This document shows positions 1 to 11,095 of a stretch of DNA of 64,000 nucleotides, in pieces. The stretch lies in the NCBI GenBank assembly GCA_902702965.1, contig CACRXP010000001.1, forward strand, positions 1,796,399 to 1,860,398. Reading direction: 5' to 3'. The position numbers and the translations under genes are program-made. The notes beneath the pieces are model-generated. The model searched no databases. It was not told the origin of the DNA and worked only from the letters and a program-made list of their open reading frames with translations. This DNA is from Spirometra erinaceieuropaei. Its lineage: Eukaryota > Platyhelminthes > Cestoda > Diphyllobothriidea > Diphyllobothriidae. Numbering within the stretch: the first letter of the stretch is position 1; each line of letters opens with the position of its first letter.

Positions 1-534
1 CCCAAAGAACGTGTTGGCTTGCAAATATACAGACTAATGCTGGAAAGTTGGTCCTCGACTGGCACACTCAACCGGGCCATAGACCTACATCCAGCCTACC
101 AGGCGCTCCGCGCAAGACTCGAGTCAGTCCAGGCATGGCCGATGGCACGGATGAACAGAGCCACACGGGGTCGACCGCCGACGCTCGCGGAGAGAGGAGA
201 AGGCGCTGACGGAATGTCACGTGACCGGCGTGGCACACCGTCTCACGGACGTACTCGCGAGGCCGGAAACACCACGCCTGAGAAACAAAGACCGATCAGC
301 CCGCCGTCTGAGGAGGGGGAGGCGAACGAGCACGCCGACGCAGCGGCAACCACGTTAGGCGTGACGGGGACACAAGCCACGCCAGTCCACCAATGGCTGA
401 GACCAGGGAGGCGACAATCAGCCAACGGAAAGCAGGCTAGTCAACAAACGTGCGCTGCGCACGGTTATAATACGAGGCAGGCGGCAAGGCTCAACAGATC
501 AAGGCCAGCAGGAAACGTCAGCGCACGACTCTGA
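1..534 (+). CDS. C-terminal part of a Penelope-like element ORF (5' truncated by the window edge)
   Basis: The frame is open from base 1 (PKERVGLQ...) to a TGA at 532-534; the first Met is at base 19, but the protein clearly starts outside the window. Near the start it reads ESWSSTGTLNRAIDLHPAY followed by ALR, the pattern that follows the GIY-YIG nuclease domain in PLE proteins, which nick target DNA for retrotransposition. The rest is low-complexity, Arg/Thr/Gln-rich tail. Its stop codon lies inside the CTGATGA core of the ribozyme at 527-568, which fixes the end of the element nearby. The clade assignment is inference from the motif and the adjoining ribozyme. No disabling break is visible in the part shown. 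Confidence 0.7.
   Translation, partial: PKERVGLQIYRLMLESWSSTGTLNRAIDLHPAYQALRARLESVQAWPMARMNRATRGRPPTLAERGEGADGMSRDRRGTPSHGRTREAGNTTPEKQRPISPPSEEGEANEHADAAATTLGVTGTQATPVHQWLRPGRRQSANGKQASQQTCAAHGYNTRQAARLNRSRPAGNVSARL
469..475 (+). promoter_or_regulatory. TATA-like box in the tail of the left-edge PLE
   Basis: TATAATA lies about 55 bases before the hammerhead motif, inside the end of the ORF. The PLE-1 type tails carry TATAAATA in the equivalent place. Only position and sequence support this as a promoter element. Confidence 0.3.
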
Positions 535-568
535 TGATGGAAACGAGCGTGTTTCCGAAACGTCAGTC
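527..568 (+). ncRNA. Hammerhead ribozyme motif of a Penelope-like element (HHR-1)
   Basis: Core CTGATGA at 531-537, stem II GGAAAC (539-544) / GTTTCC (551-556) with a 6-nt loop, GAAAC at 557-561, and cleavage triplet GTC at 562-564. Stem I is GACT (527-530) paired with AGTC (565-568), four Watson-Crick pairs. Stem III is only the palindrome ACGT, so activity would be expected mainly as a dimer or tandem, as described for PLE hammerheads. One T at 538, next to the core, stays unpaired, a departure from the textbook hammerhead that is shared with the copies at 23.9 and 45.4 kb. Stem II differs from those copies by paired changes. Confidence 0.7.
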
Positions 569-668
569 TGAATACAACCTGGTCCATGAAATCGATTTCT
601 CTTCTTCGTCTTCCTCGGGGGATGATATACACGGTAATATATCTGGACCTCGCATCTTCACGCATATT

Positions 669-669
<1 letters not shown>

Positions 670-718
<49 letters not shown>
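670..718 (+). repeat. (TA)n microsatellite
   Basis: About 24 uninterrupted AT dinucleotides just downstream of the PLE end. ORFs reading YIYI through it are artefacts. Confidence 0.95.
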
Positions 719-719
<1 letters not shown>

Positions 720-2330
720 CGGTGAAGACTACCACGTGACCGACGAAATGGACGCAGGAGGGGAACTTACGCGGTAATTAGCTTAGAATGAGTCAGTCTT
801 GCGCAGCTTCTGCCACATTCTCTCCTCCCCCACGCTCCCGATATCGGTGGCAAGACCGAATCAGTTAAAAAGCCCGTCTACGTTTTCCACACACGACCTG
901 TTCTACGCACCGTGGGCGGTTTTTCACGAAACCAAGGAAAAAGCTCTGATCCGATCTGAGTGGGAATGGCATGGAGACCACCTTAAGATGGAAAAGTTGC
1001 AGCCTGGCTCGCGCTATGAGAGTTCCGAGCTGTCCCGTTAGTTAGTTAGCCGTGGATAAGCCGTTTTCTACCCTCCTTAGCGCACCAATCAAACGATCGA
1101 GTCTCTCAGTCATCTGTGTCGGGGATTCGGCGCAATGGTCGACAGCGATGCAGCAGGCGGTCCGTGTGTGCTACAAACTACCTGGATTAAGTACCAGGTT
1201 GCGTCAAAAAACGTGCTTCCCACTGACGTGAGCAACCGTTGCTGTCCGTGTGAAGGGTGTTGTGAAATGGGTTCGTATGCGGTGTATGAACTAGTTGGGT
1301 GAGAAGTGTGATGATAGGGCTCGACCTGAGATTTTTTACCGCAGATTTTAATAGAGACGCAGATGGCCGAGTAGACCCGTGCTGTGAATGGGTGTGAGGG
1401 GATAGTTAAAGCGGCTGTAATGGGTGTATTTTGGTGCTCCTGACGCTGGTTTGCCAGTCTATGTGTGAAGACTTCACCAGTGGCCGACTCCGGCGATGCC
1501 TGATGTTAGCGTGCAACCGTAATGAGAATAGGCACGAATCGAGTCCGCGTTACTCTTGGTGGGAGCGGCAGTTTTGGTGAGTGGCAGGGTGTCGACAGTG
1601 TTTCAACCGGCAATGAGGAAAGTGGTAGTCGTCTCATTTGACGAGGCACCTTGGTCGTCGTTGTGGGTTTCGCCATATTCGCTGTAGGGGTGCCGGTGGG
1701 GACTTTTTCGGAGGCAGTAGGCAGAGTCATGGTGTTGTTTCTATATTGAGTCTGGAGATATTTGACGAGGCAGATCCGCAAACGAATGTTCGTGGACAGT
1801 GTGAGGATGATGGGAGGGTTCGGGTTTTAAGGTTATGGACCCGCCGTAAGCGCGACCTGAGACCGGCTCCTTTGGTTTTAAAAGCGACGACCCTGTTAGC
1901 TCCGTAGATCGGTGTTCCGGTCTTCACTGTTTTTTCCTAGACTGGTCCTGTAAAGCCTCTGGGTTGATTTGCCGATACATGAGAGGAAACCGCAAACTAT
2001 CTTTATAAGCATCTTCTTGACCTATTTGTCGGCGAGAATCCGTAGCGACGTCGCCGTTAAATAGAAGTTTTGTGAGCCATTGCTTTGATATAGCGTGGAC
2101 GATGAGTATTCCGGTTCGTTCCTGGTCTTCTGTGCGCAGAATCCTGTCCCGCCACCTAAGTTTCAGCATTATTCAGAAGCAGCTGAGGTGGAAGTGATTG
2201 AGTTTCCTGACTTGGTTGACTTAGACCATCCATATCTCTGTCTCGTACAGCACCGTTTTCGGGATGACAACTACAGTGCATGACCTAACTCATGAAAGGT
2301 GTCAAAATTTACGAATGATTGTCAATCACT
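719..2330. other. Unassigned intergenic sequence
   Basis: No convincing coding region, RNA gene or repeat could be identified. The ORFs here are under 95 codons, overlap on both strands and match nothing I recognise. Confidence 0.5.
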
Positions 2331-2493
2331 CGCAAACCGACAACATCTCATGAGTCTAAAGTTTGAAAGAATTAAAAACACAAAAGAAATATTGGCGGGA
2401 ATACAGTGTCGCAACACTTAGAATTGTCTATTCCCCCACCAGCCTGTCTTACGGGTGGACTACTACTACTACTTCTACTACTACTGCCACTAA

Positions 2494-2527
<34 letters not shown>

Positions 2528-2767
2528 GCTACTACTAATACTACTACCACTGGCGGGAATACAGTGTCGCAACACTGAAGAAAACTTTTTCCCCCGTCTA
2601 CCACCACTGATACGGCGAATACTACTAATAATCCTACTATTAGTACTAATAATACTACCACCGTCACCACGGCTGCCAATGCTACTCTACCAACGCTTAC
2701 AGTATGGGTAACTAACTGCAATAATACTAGCATCAGTAACGGAGTGTTGCGACACTGGTATCCAACC
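2331..2767 (+). mobile_element. Short non-autonomous element G, copy 1, with triplet array
   Basis: It is almost identical to 4532-4956 from CGCAAACCGACAACATCTC to TATCCAACC, while the flanks are unrelated. The near-palindrome CAGTGTCGCAACACT occurs near the left, again in the middle (after GGCGGGAATA), and inverted at the right end, giving short terminal inverted repeats. Between them is a variable (ACT)n / (ACC)n array. There is no coding capacity: poly-Thr, poly-Ser and poly-Leu ORFs are array artefacts. A MITE-like DNA element is the best reading. I found no clean target-site duplication, so the ends are approximate. Confidence 0.65.
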
Positions 2768-4531
2768 CTACTCTGCTCTTGCCAGCCCGTCGTTAACTCG
2801 CCGTCGTATGCCTTCAAGCTCTCGTGATCTTGAATCTTGACTTATAATCAGGCCCTGCAGAGCTCATAACTCTGAATAGCGAACTACGTGCCCACATTGA
2901 ACTGGCATCGTACGGTGAGCAGCACTCACTTATCTGAGATGAGATGACATTTAACACTGCCTTAACATTCTTCTAGACCGTTCCGACTTAGCTGTTCCAA
3001 TTAACTGATCCAGAGCATCTCCTAATAATTGAATAGGTAATCGTTGTCCCTTAGGGTACGACTGCGATTGCGAGACAAGTAATTATAGCTGCTCAGAGGT
3101 CCTACAAGGATCCAACGCACGGTAATGTAAATCCTCTCAACGTGGTATTGGATATCGCAGATCACATAAACTAATTAAGAGCGAAAGAATAACTGACGAC
3201 CTTTATCCTTTCATTATTTTCTGGCTGGCTAGCACCACTCCTTCAGACCAGGTTTCGGCCCCAAGTGGAATACTGAAAGAATTTAACAGTCTACTGACCC
3301 GCCACAGACGGTGATGAAACCTTTGCTGGAAGGTTAACCAGCTGCACCCACCTAAATGGCAATCGTTGCCTCCTCATTCGCCGTTTTTGTCCTGTGAATC
3401 GGAAACTTCCGAAATTTTAACGTGAAAAAGAGGGAATAAATTCGAATGGCCACCAAGGCTGCTGCAGGCATCAGGCAGACAAATGTCTCGGTTCATGGAA
3501 TTGTGGCTAGAGTTCCACGCCCAAATCTGCTTTCGAACCTGCCCCTCCACCTATCTGCACGCATCTTTTAACCACGTTGTCGAATTCACGGTTGAGTAGC
3601 GGCTTGTGATATCAGACCGCCCTCTCGGAACCTCCAACTTGGGCTTGTTTATTCGTGTATTCACGCTGCAAGGAGTAGGTCATGTGCAGTTTTAGGGTCT
3701 TGGCGGTAGGGAAGCCAATGACAAAAGAGATTTGTTGTCTCTATTCAGCTAGTTCTCAACCCACAGGACTCTCGCACACGATAGATTCTGGACGCCGAGT
3801 TTCGCGACAGCCACGTCCGACCGCTGTTGAGGATGTCTAGACAGAAAAGGCGCGATAAGGGGGATGTTATTGTCTTGACGAACCTATCGTTGTGCATCCG
3901 CGGTCAGGGGAAGCATCTTTACTCTCAGTCTCCTCCCGGAGCGTGTGACAGCAGCGTCCTAACGAAGGATGAATTAGTTGCCCCCTCATTCCCACATGCA
4001 TGGACTCACCCTCCGTCCCACTGAACTACCACGTAACTCCCTTCAGTGAAAGTCCATAAGCAACAGCACTCCAGATACAGAATCTGACAGCGCATTTCTG
4101 ATTTCGAAAGCATAATTCAGACTTTAATTTGGGACATCCTTACACTTCACGTTTGAGCTATCTGCCGGATTTTATGGTGTGATCACTGTGTGCCTTGAGG
4201 GACTGACGCTAGTTAGTTTGCTTGTACCAACTTGCAGCTCTGACCCCTGTCGTGTGTCTTTGCTTCATAAATGATGCCTATGGTCATCCGTCAACTCCGT
4301 ATCCACCTTCAGTAGCATATCCGAAACGAACTGAGGGCTGTCCAAGTCTGGCACGGAGCCATTGAGGGATCACACCGGTTTTCCTGTTCGTACGTGTCGG
4401 CGACTATTTTTATTGACAGACTGTCGCCGGCAATGACGCCTTTCGCTTCCACGTCAAATAATTAAAACCGTAAATTTCATTACTTTGACGCCGTTTGTCT
4501 AGGACTATCATTTGGTTTACATCCTAGCAGA
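2768..4531. other. Unassigned sequence between the two G elements
   Basis: No gene or repeat recognised. The interval differs from the sequence outside the pair, so the two G copies are separate insertions or a duplication with unrelated flanks. Confidence 0.45.
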
Positions 4532-4659
4532 CGCAAACCGACAACATCTCATGAGTCTAAAGTTTGAAAGAATTAAAAACACAAAAGAAATATTGGCGGG
4601 AATACAGTGTCGCAACACTTAGAATTGTCTATTCCCCCACCAGCCTGTCTTACGGGCGG

Positions 4660-4695
<36 letters not shown>

Positions 4696-4956
4696 GCTAC
4701 TACTACCACTACTTCCGCTGTTACTACTAATACTACTACCACTGGCGGGAATACAGTGTCGCAACACTGAAGAAAACTTTTTCCCCCGTCTACCACCACT
4801 GATACGGCGAATACTACTAATAATCCTACTATTAGTACTACTACTACCACCGCCACCACGGCTGCCAATGCTACTCTACCAACGCTTACAGTATGGGTAA
4901 CTAACTGCAATAATGCTAGCATCAGTAACGGAGTGTTGCGACACTGGTATCCAACC
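4532..4956 (+). mobile_element. Short non-autonomous element G, copy 2
   Basis: Same orientation and nearly the same sequence as 2331-2767. The main differences are in the length and phase of the ACT/ACC array, plus a few point changes. It has the same CAGTGTCGCAACACT boxes and the same inverted box at the right end (AGTGTTGCGACACTGG). High identity implies recent movement or duplication. Confidence 0.65.
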
Positions 4957-7061
4957 GAAATATTAAAGGCAGTGTTCCGTTGTTTAGAAATTCCGATTTA
5001 TTTAAAAAGCGCGATATCCCGAAAACGTCAGAAATGGATGTCATTTAGCAAACTTCGTTTTTAGATGTATAGAATGTATTCTCATACCAAAACGTAGTAA
5101 GTATGAAAGTACAAATAAAATAACGTTTGATAGTAGTGTTTCAATGAAGTTTACATCTACATCGTTTAAGAATTAGTGTGACTTCATATATGACGGTTTG
5201 TCAACCGACTACATTCTGAGTATAGATTCAAAAACAATTTTCCAGGGATTCGTGGTATTCTTGACTCGTTTGAGTTGAATGAGATAGGGTTCAACAAGAG
5301 AAATTGGATTTTGTTTGATTTCACCGATGTGGACTTCGTAGGAACAAACGTTTTCATAAGGCGACATGCTGCCAGGCCGATCAGTGCCTAATAAATTTAC
5401 ATAGAACTGACAGGCGTGATCGTAAATATGCCATTTTGTGTTTGCAGAGAGAACTTTTCTTCCGTTAAATTAATTTACACTTTTCGTTCGTTTTGGATTA
5501 CGTTGAGTTTCAGATCGGCCTTGAAATATTGCTGAATACTTCATGATTTTCTATGTTTTATATCCGATCGTCCATAAAGACAGATTCTGAATTACCTGTC
5601 TGTTAAAAACCTTAAAATAAGATAATTCTTGAAGGTATTTACTGAATTAACTTCTTTTCACGAAGAAAGTCGTCTGAGTCACATGAGAAGACTCATTCAA
5701 ACATCAATCTTCATTTTTGTAAAAAATGGCCGTCCACAACGGAAGTCAGCATCGAATGTGCCTTCGATTAATAAGAAAACTTTCCCTACTAAGTTACCTC
5801 TCTAACAAGTGCTTCAATAATGAACTTTGTTGACGAATCCCAGTGTACTTTACATTTCTGTACGATGAGGCCAAAAAGAATTTTACACTTTTGGTCGTTT
5901 CTTTCACGTTCCTAAACGATACTAAAATTTTCAACTGTAAACGTAAGAACATGCCTTTTTCTATATGTTGCAGTCATTTGCATTGTTTTTGCTCTCTTTT
6001 AGACTCAATTCTTCGATTATACATGAACGGCAGAACGTCCATATAAATGCTGATATTTTGCAGAAACTGCTGATGTTTTGCTCTTTCCATTTCTGAATTA
6101 TGTGCAGAAGCTAAACTACACGACAAGTAGTGTTTCATATGTTCATAACTGGAAATGACCATTCGGTGGTTGTTATCTATGTGACATCACGTAAAATCTT
6201 TCAAACGGCAAACAATTTCGGCTCGTTTAAACGAAGGAGTCTCTGTCTGCTTATTATTACACTCCACGGCACCACATCGCACACATCTGCTAATATGACT
6301 TTAAAGAACTGATGAAACATCTGATTTTCTTAAAATAACCTTTTTGCTAGCAAGTTGATTACCAAGGTTACCATCGGACATAAAATAAATTTCCAAGTCT
6401 GGCTAAATCTGTTTATCAAAACTTTCGCAGAGAAATTACTTTCCTTTCAATGAAAAACTCGCTCAGATAAGCAACCAGAGTCTAGGACATGTATAAGCAT
6501 AGGAAATTGCAAGAGTATATTGCAACCTCCATTTTCGCTAAAATTTATTTATATTTTGCTTGATATAATTACGTAAACACAATTTCTGCATAAGAAAAGG
6601 ACAATTAATTGGAAAAATAGATGACCAAGCAAAATGCGCAACGTTAAAGACCAGAAATTCTCGCATGAGTTTCCGATATCAGGTTTCACGAGATAGGTCA
6701 CGTACTGTATGCGCATGTAAGTAAAAAAGATTGGTCGAGCACCAGGACATTTTGCTTATTGTTCTGAGCTTTCGAAATCGTGCAGAGGTTCAACGCCAGA
6801 GATAGAAAGGGCAGCAGAACGAGCGACAGTTATAGGGTATGCTAGCCAATGATCGATCGAAAACGCAAGACAAGGTGCCGCGCAGAGCTCTGTAGCCGAC
6901 GCCAGATAGATAAATCGATTGACTGTGTTCTTATCCGAGGCACATACATAAATTAATCCTCGGCCTGATTTGTTTTCCGAGTGGGAGCTTATCTTGGTTG
7001 TCGAGACCTTAAACTCAGGACCAATTTCGTAGGTGTTGCCAGCCCCTTGCTATAATTCGTT
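4957..7061. other. AT-rich intergenic sequence
   Basis: AT-rich, with only short ORFs rich in Phe, Tyr and Asn that show no conserved motif. I see no RNA gene or clear repeat. Confidence 0.5.
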
Positions 7062-7360
7062 ACAATGTTATTACCGACAAAGACAAGCGAGACTGGAATG
7101 GCCATTTCTGGCTTATTAGCCGTCGTCAGCCAGTCATACCCAATATCTAAATGTGGAACACCTGGGGCTCGAACTCGCGACCTGTTAGTTAGAAGTCCAA
7201 CGCCTCTAACCACTGGGCGTCGGGCCCGTTATCGGTAATAACATTTTGCCTGTATCATGCGTCGATGTGAGGCTGCTGGTTGGGCTCAAGAGAGAGCCCG
7301 TAAGGCACAACGGAACGAGCGAGTTCCGTAAGAACGATCGGTGTGCGTCCCTCTACCATA
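7062..7360 (-). mobile_element. tRNA-derived composite SINE A, copy 1, with module M in inverted orientation
   Basis: On the minus strand, from about 7228 down, it has a tRNA-like head: box A-like AGTGGTTAGAGGCG, then box B GAGTTCGAGCCCC. A conserved body follows (GGGTATGACTGGC, GGCTAATAAGCCAGAAATGG, CAGTCTC...CTTTGTC) and ends GGTAATAACATTG at 7062. At 7229-7360, on the plus strand, lies module M (GGTAATAACATTTTGCC, CTGCTGGTTGGGCTC, GAGAGAGCCCGTAAGGC, ACGATCGGTG), which elsewhere follows the SINE body. The head pairs too poorly in the acceptor stem to be a working tRNA. Confidence 0.7.
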
Positions 7361-7519
7361 ATTCGGTCGTCGCACAGCTAGCTTATGCTGGTGTATGGGC
7401 GATCCGATTGTGCGTCCAATCTGGCCCGGATGAGACGCTACACCAGATTACTTCCCATGATTAAGGTTGGGTAATCTTCATGCCCTTGCTGTGTATGCTG
7501 GCCCTGGGTCGGTGCGCAA

Positions 7520-8168
7520 TTTCAACTCATACTTCCCCATCAATGTTCTCTAGCGCTTCTGAAACGTCCTTAATGTATGACAGAAAGGGCCTTATACTTG
7601 ATGGTGTTGCCATTTGGATCCTCTGGGGGCTACCGGTAGGCAGCGACTTCTAAATGCTTTCGGACAGCTCTTCTGCATAAACGAGTCGCGGAGATAACGG
7701 GCCTCACGTGCTCTTTCCTCCGGTTTGCCGCAATGAGTATGGATACGTTTGAGGAGCGTCTTCACACAACTTTCGTTATGAGCCACCGGATGGTTGTTGT
7801 GAAAACTGAGAAGTTCTGTGGCGTTCGTCGTCTTCCTACAAACCGTCGTCTCAAGTTCACTGTCAAGGTTTCGTCTGACGAGCACATCAAGGGCAACTGC
7901 TGCTCCTGTTCTTCTTCCCTCGCGAATTGTATATCAGGGAAGACTGCGTTGAGCAGGTTGTGGAAATCGTGTTACATGTCTTTTTTACGGTAACGAACTG
8001 TCGTCAACGCAAAGACGCAGAAATACCGGCTCATGCTGGATGAAGGCAGTCTCCTTCTAATTCCTGTACGACCTTTTCTGCCACTAAACCGGTGGAGGCC
8101 ATTGGAGTTCACTTGATCTGCCCATAGGTCTCTCTGACAAAAGCAAGGTAAGATTTTTTGCAGAATCC
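7520..8168 (-). pseudogene. Penelope-like element (PLE-4) reverse transcriptase fragment
   Basis: Minus-strand translation gives, in order, a motif B remnant (TPMAS...GLVAEKVVQELE), LLNAVFPDIQF, a LDVLVRRN segment, TVCRKTTNATELLSFHNNHP, then LKRIHTHC and finally SYIKDVSEALENI. These are the last third of the PLE reverse transcriptase, ending just before where the GIY-YIG domain should begin. The order matches PLE-1 at 44.2-44.7 kb. Several frameshifts and stops break the frame; the longest open part is 7592-7885. No nuclease domain remains. The right edge abuts an unrelated LINE fragment at about 8168. Confidence 0.7.
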
Positions 8169-8880
8169 GAACAGCCACATGAGGCGACCGTCGATGGCGT
8201 TATCGGAGATTGAGGACGTGCGGTTGTAAGCTGTTCGAAAATGCTTAGTCCTACGTTCCAGAATCTGCGATTCCTCCATGAGAAGCGATGTTGTCCTTTA
8301 TGTGCGGAATCGTAGGGTACCTTGATTGAAGCAAAGAAATTGCTGATGTCGTTGTGATCTGTGCGGTCTTGTATTTCATCAGCCTCGCGATCCACCCAGG
8401 CCTTCTGCATTCTCCGTAGTAGCTGCTGCATCAGGGCTCGAGAGCGGAAGAATGTCACTTTGTTTGCGTCGGTTCCGCGGCTGATGTATATCGTGTGTAG
8501 CCTATTTCCCCCTAAAAGCAGATTGTCAACTTCTTTCGTGTTACCGTCGAACCACTCCTGGTGTTGACAGCGTTCACGTCAAAGGGCGCCCGGTGCGGTG
8601 GAGTGGATAGCGTCCCAGAGCCAGCAATAGCGAGTCTCCATGGAGGCGTTTTCATCTGGAGCTTACAGATCTCCCAGTAACTGGGTTAGTTGATTGCGGA
8701 AATCGAAGCGGTCGGAGGGCAGATTCGACAAAAGAGCACTCAAAATTACTGCTGGTCGCTTAACCTATAATCACCTGCCTCGTCTCAATTGGAGCCTCGT
8801 CTCAGAGAAGACCAGGCGGTGACCCGTGCAGAAGTCGGCATCGCAAATCGTCCCAATCACTGGCACCTCATGGTGACCTC
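8169..8880 (-). pseudogene. Non-LTR retrotransposon (LINE) fragment, linker between endonuclease and reverse transcriptase
   Basis: Read on the minus strand from about 8870, it gives CDADFCTGHRLVFSE (end of an apurinic endonuclease domain, where S/TDH is usual), then a linker with TRYCWLWDAIHSTA, QHQEWFDGNT, RLHTIY, and at 8084-8458 the segments RMQKAWVDREADEIQ and NFFASIKVPY. I recognise this arrangement (EIQ..AD..., FF.AIK.VYGP...KGTAPL) from LINE proteins abundant in cestode genomes. Stops and shifts are frequent. The reverse transcriptase core is absent. LINE clade is not assigned. Confidence 0.65.
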
Positions 8881-8881
8881 G

Positions 8882-9745
8882 CTTCCCAAATGCGTTTTAG
8901 TTTCAAAGAGATTAACTAAGTCTGATTATAAAACTAATCATGCAGAGTAATTCTATAATAATTCAGTTACCTCATAAAGCCGGCGTTCATGAGAAACATG
9001 CAAAAAAGGCTCATTCACCTGCTCATTCGGTAGAAAATGACATCTTCTTTCAATTTTATACTCAAAGGAAGGGTATACTTTGCTTTTAAAAAGTTTCTAA
9101 TTGTGAGATATTTTATACCGTGAAATGACCGTCCATAAAACGCCATGTCTCTGTATTTACCAATGTGGCTTGGGAAGTTAGCAGTATGACTCAAATTCAC
9201 TACTAAATTTTATGAAGGTCATATGGTCTCCTCTTAATACCGTAAAGAAATGTATGGTTTTTCGTACGCGGAAAATATACGGCCTGTAGTTTAGAAAACC
9301 TGAATGCAAGTGCAAGTGCAAGTTCAGGTCAGGGTTCAAAATTATTCGGGAATCGGAAAAGTTTTTGAAAACCGAATTATACCCTTCCATCGAGTATAAC
9401 ATCGGAAGAAGACTAATTTTCTACTGAAGAGTGGAATAATGAATATTTTTATGCGTGTTTTCCATGATATATAATTGAATTTTTAAGGGCATCGAAAATC
9501 AATTCGAAAATGCATGCTACTTAAGTAGTCATTTTTGCAGCGTATATTTTCGCATGCAGCCGGAAAGAAGTTCGTTCGAAAGCCAGCATCTCGAGGTAAC
9601 TGGATTATTACAGAATGCTGTTGAATGATAATAGGTTTTACAGCACTACTTAATTAATCTTTTCGAAACAAAAACGCATTTGGGAACTTCGGTTGACATT
9701 TAATGATAAAGCCCACCTAGTGCATATATAGCCCTTAATACACAT
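8882..9745. mobile_element. Foldback element F1 with long inverted arms
   Basis: The left side (AAATGCGTTTTAGTTTC, TAATTCTATAATAATTCAGTTACCTC, TTTTATACTCAAAGGAAGGGTATAC) recurs inverted on the right (GTATAACATC..., GAGGTAACTGGATTATTACAGAATG, CGAAACAAAAACGCATTTGGGAA). The element aligns along its length with 29085-30075. The left arm lacks about 130 bases that the F3 arm has, and its outermost part ends at the LINE fragment. The centre (ATGTATGGTTTTTCGTACGCG) is shared with F3 and encodes nothing. Confidence 0.65.
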
Positions 9746-10011
9746 TCTATAGTAGGCACACTGGTAATGCCAGGGTCGCTTTTGTTATTCTGACCCTGCG
9801 TTCATTCGACAAACAAGGTTTATTTCAGCAGACAGCTTTTTTGACATCATGTCACGGAAACGATATCAGGGAAATTAATCAGCTGAACTCGCTGGCTAGG
9901 AAATTTATCTAACGCACCCAACCTATCTTGCTTTGAAGTATAATTGCACACCCCACAGTAATTTTCTCAGATTATCTCACATATCGAAACCTCATCCTGT
10001 ATGGTAGCCTT

Positions 10012-10027
10012 TCTCTTCCTCTTCCTT

Positions 10028-10060
<33 letters not shown>

Positions 10061-10100
10061 ATGTTCTTCTTCGTCGTCGTCTTCTTCTCCTTTTTATTCC
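10012..10100 (+). repeat. (CTT)n-rich pyrimidine tract
   Basis: An imperfect run of CTT/TTC triplets with CGT interruptions. The poly-Phe/Leu ORF over it is an artefact. PLE ends in this window also terminate in CTTCTTC, but no PLE sequence was seen next to this one. Confidence 0.85.
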
Positions 10101-10979
10101 TTCTAATATCCTCATTTTACGTTTTAAATCGGCTAAATTTTGTGGACGTGTTTAGGAAGTTTTGCTTCCAGAGTTATGTGGCCTCTTGAACTCAGTGAAT
10201 GGGCGGTTTCTGCCACTGTCCCTTCACCTATTCTCAGTTCATGACTTTGTGGTTTTTTTAGACAATGGTCCCGTTTCTTTGATACGACTGGTTAATTTTT
10301 ATAAGAAACCTTTTTAAATAATTAACAGAAGAGTGTCTTCTCACGGTCGTCGTTGGCCAAAAAATCGGCATTTCAGGACTTAGGGTTAGATTTCCGCTGA
10401 AATCTGCAATTTAAAGTATCGTTAAATATAAAGGCGAACGAGTAAGAGGAGGCAAATGCGTTGCCTAGATCAGCTTGTGATTTAAAGCATTAGAGATCTG
10501 AATTTTCTTGATCACACTATTTATACACGATTTATGTAGTTTAAAAACGTGTGTGGGATCTATGAATATCTTCTATATACATACATATCTTTATCAGTAA
10601 TGCTTGTATGCCTATATATGAATAACTGAAGAAGTATGCGTCCCAAGGTGATATGATGCAGGGGGAAGCTTGTCAGAAAACGAGTCTTACTTGTAGATTT
10701 TTGAGCTGGTTACACCGACCCGTCGTCAGACGAAATTAATAGTGAAAGGTGGAAATGTCACATTAATGTATGAGGACGCAGACAGGGAGATAAGCAGACG
10801 ACCTTGCGAGAGACGATGTGCATATATACACACACTTGGTACAAGGGTGCCAATTATTGAGTTGCGGTCCCATCAACAGCTGCACAGCAGTCAGAAGTCT
10901 AAGCACAACAGCATTCCTAGAAAAGGCAGGAGAGACTCGAATTGCCAATACAGGTAAAAATGAACTTCATCATTAAAAA
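10101..10979. other. Unassigned intergenic sequence
   Basis: No coding region or known repeat found. Confidence 0.45.
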
Positions 10980-11095
10980 ACCTGGTTCGAACCCCGGATA
11001 CCCCCGAACATGGCGTTGGGCATGGCTGAGCGATGACAGCTAATAAGTCAGAAATTGCCATCTCAGTCCTAAATGCCATTTTGCCTGGATTGTGG
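10980..11095 (+). mobile_element. SINE A, copy 2 (3' part, degenerate)
   Basis: It begins at a box B-like GGTTCGAACCCCGG, continues with GTTGGGCATGGCTGA and GACAGCTAATAAGTCAGAAATTGCCAT, and ends AATGCCATTTTGCC. The head upstream of box B is too diverged to follow. Confidence 0.55.

Noticed and set aside
586..777. ORFs reading IYIYIY
   Set aside because: Product of the (TA)n microsatellite.
2363..2817. ORFs rich in Thr, Ser, Leu or Val across the triplet arrays (also 4564-4922)
   Set aside because: They arise from the ACT/ACC array read in all frames of a mobile element; none has non-repetitive conserved sequence.
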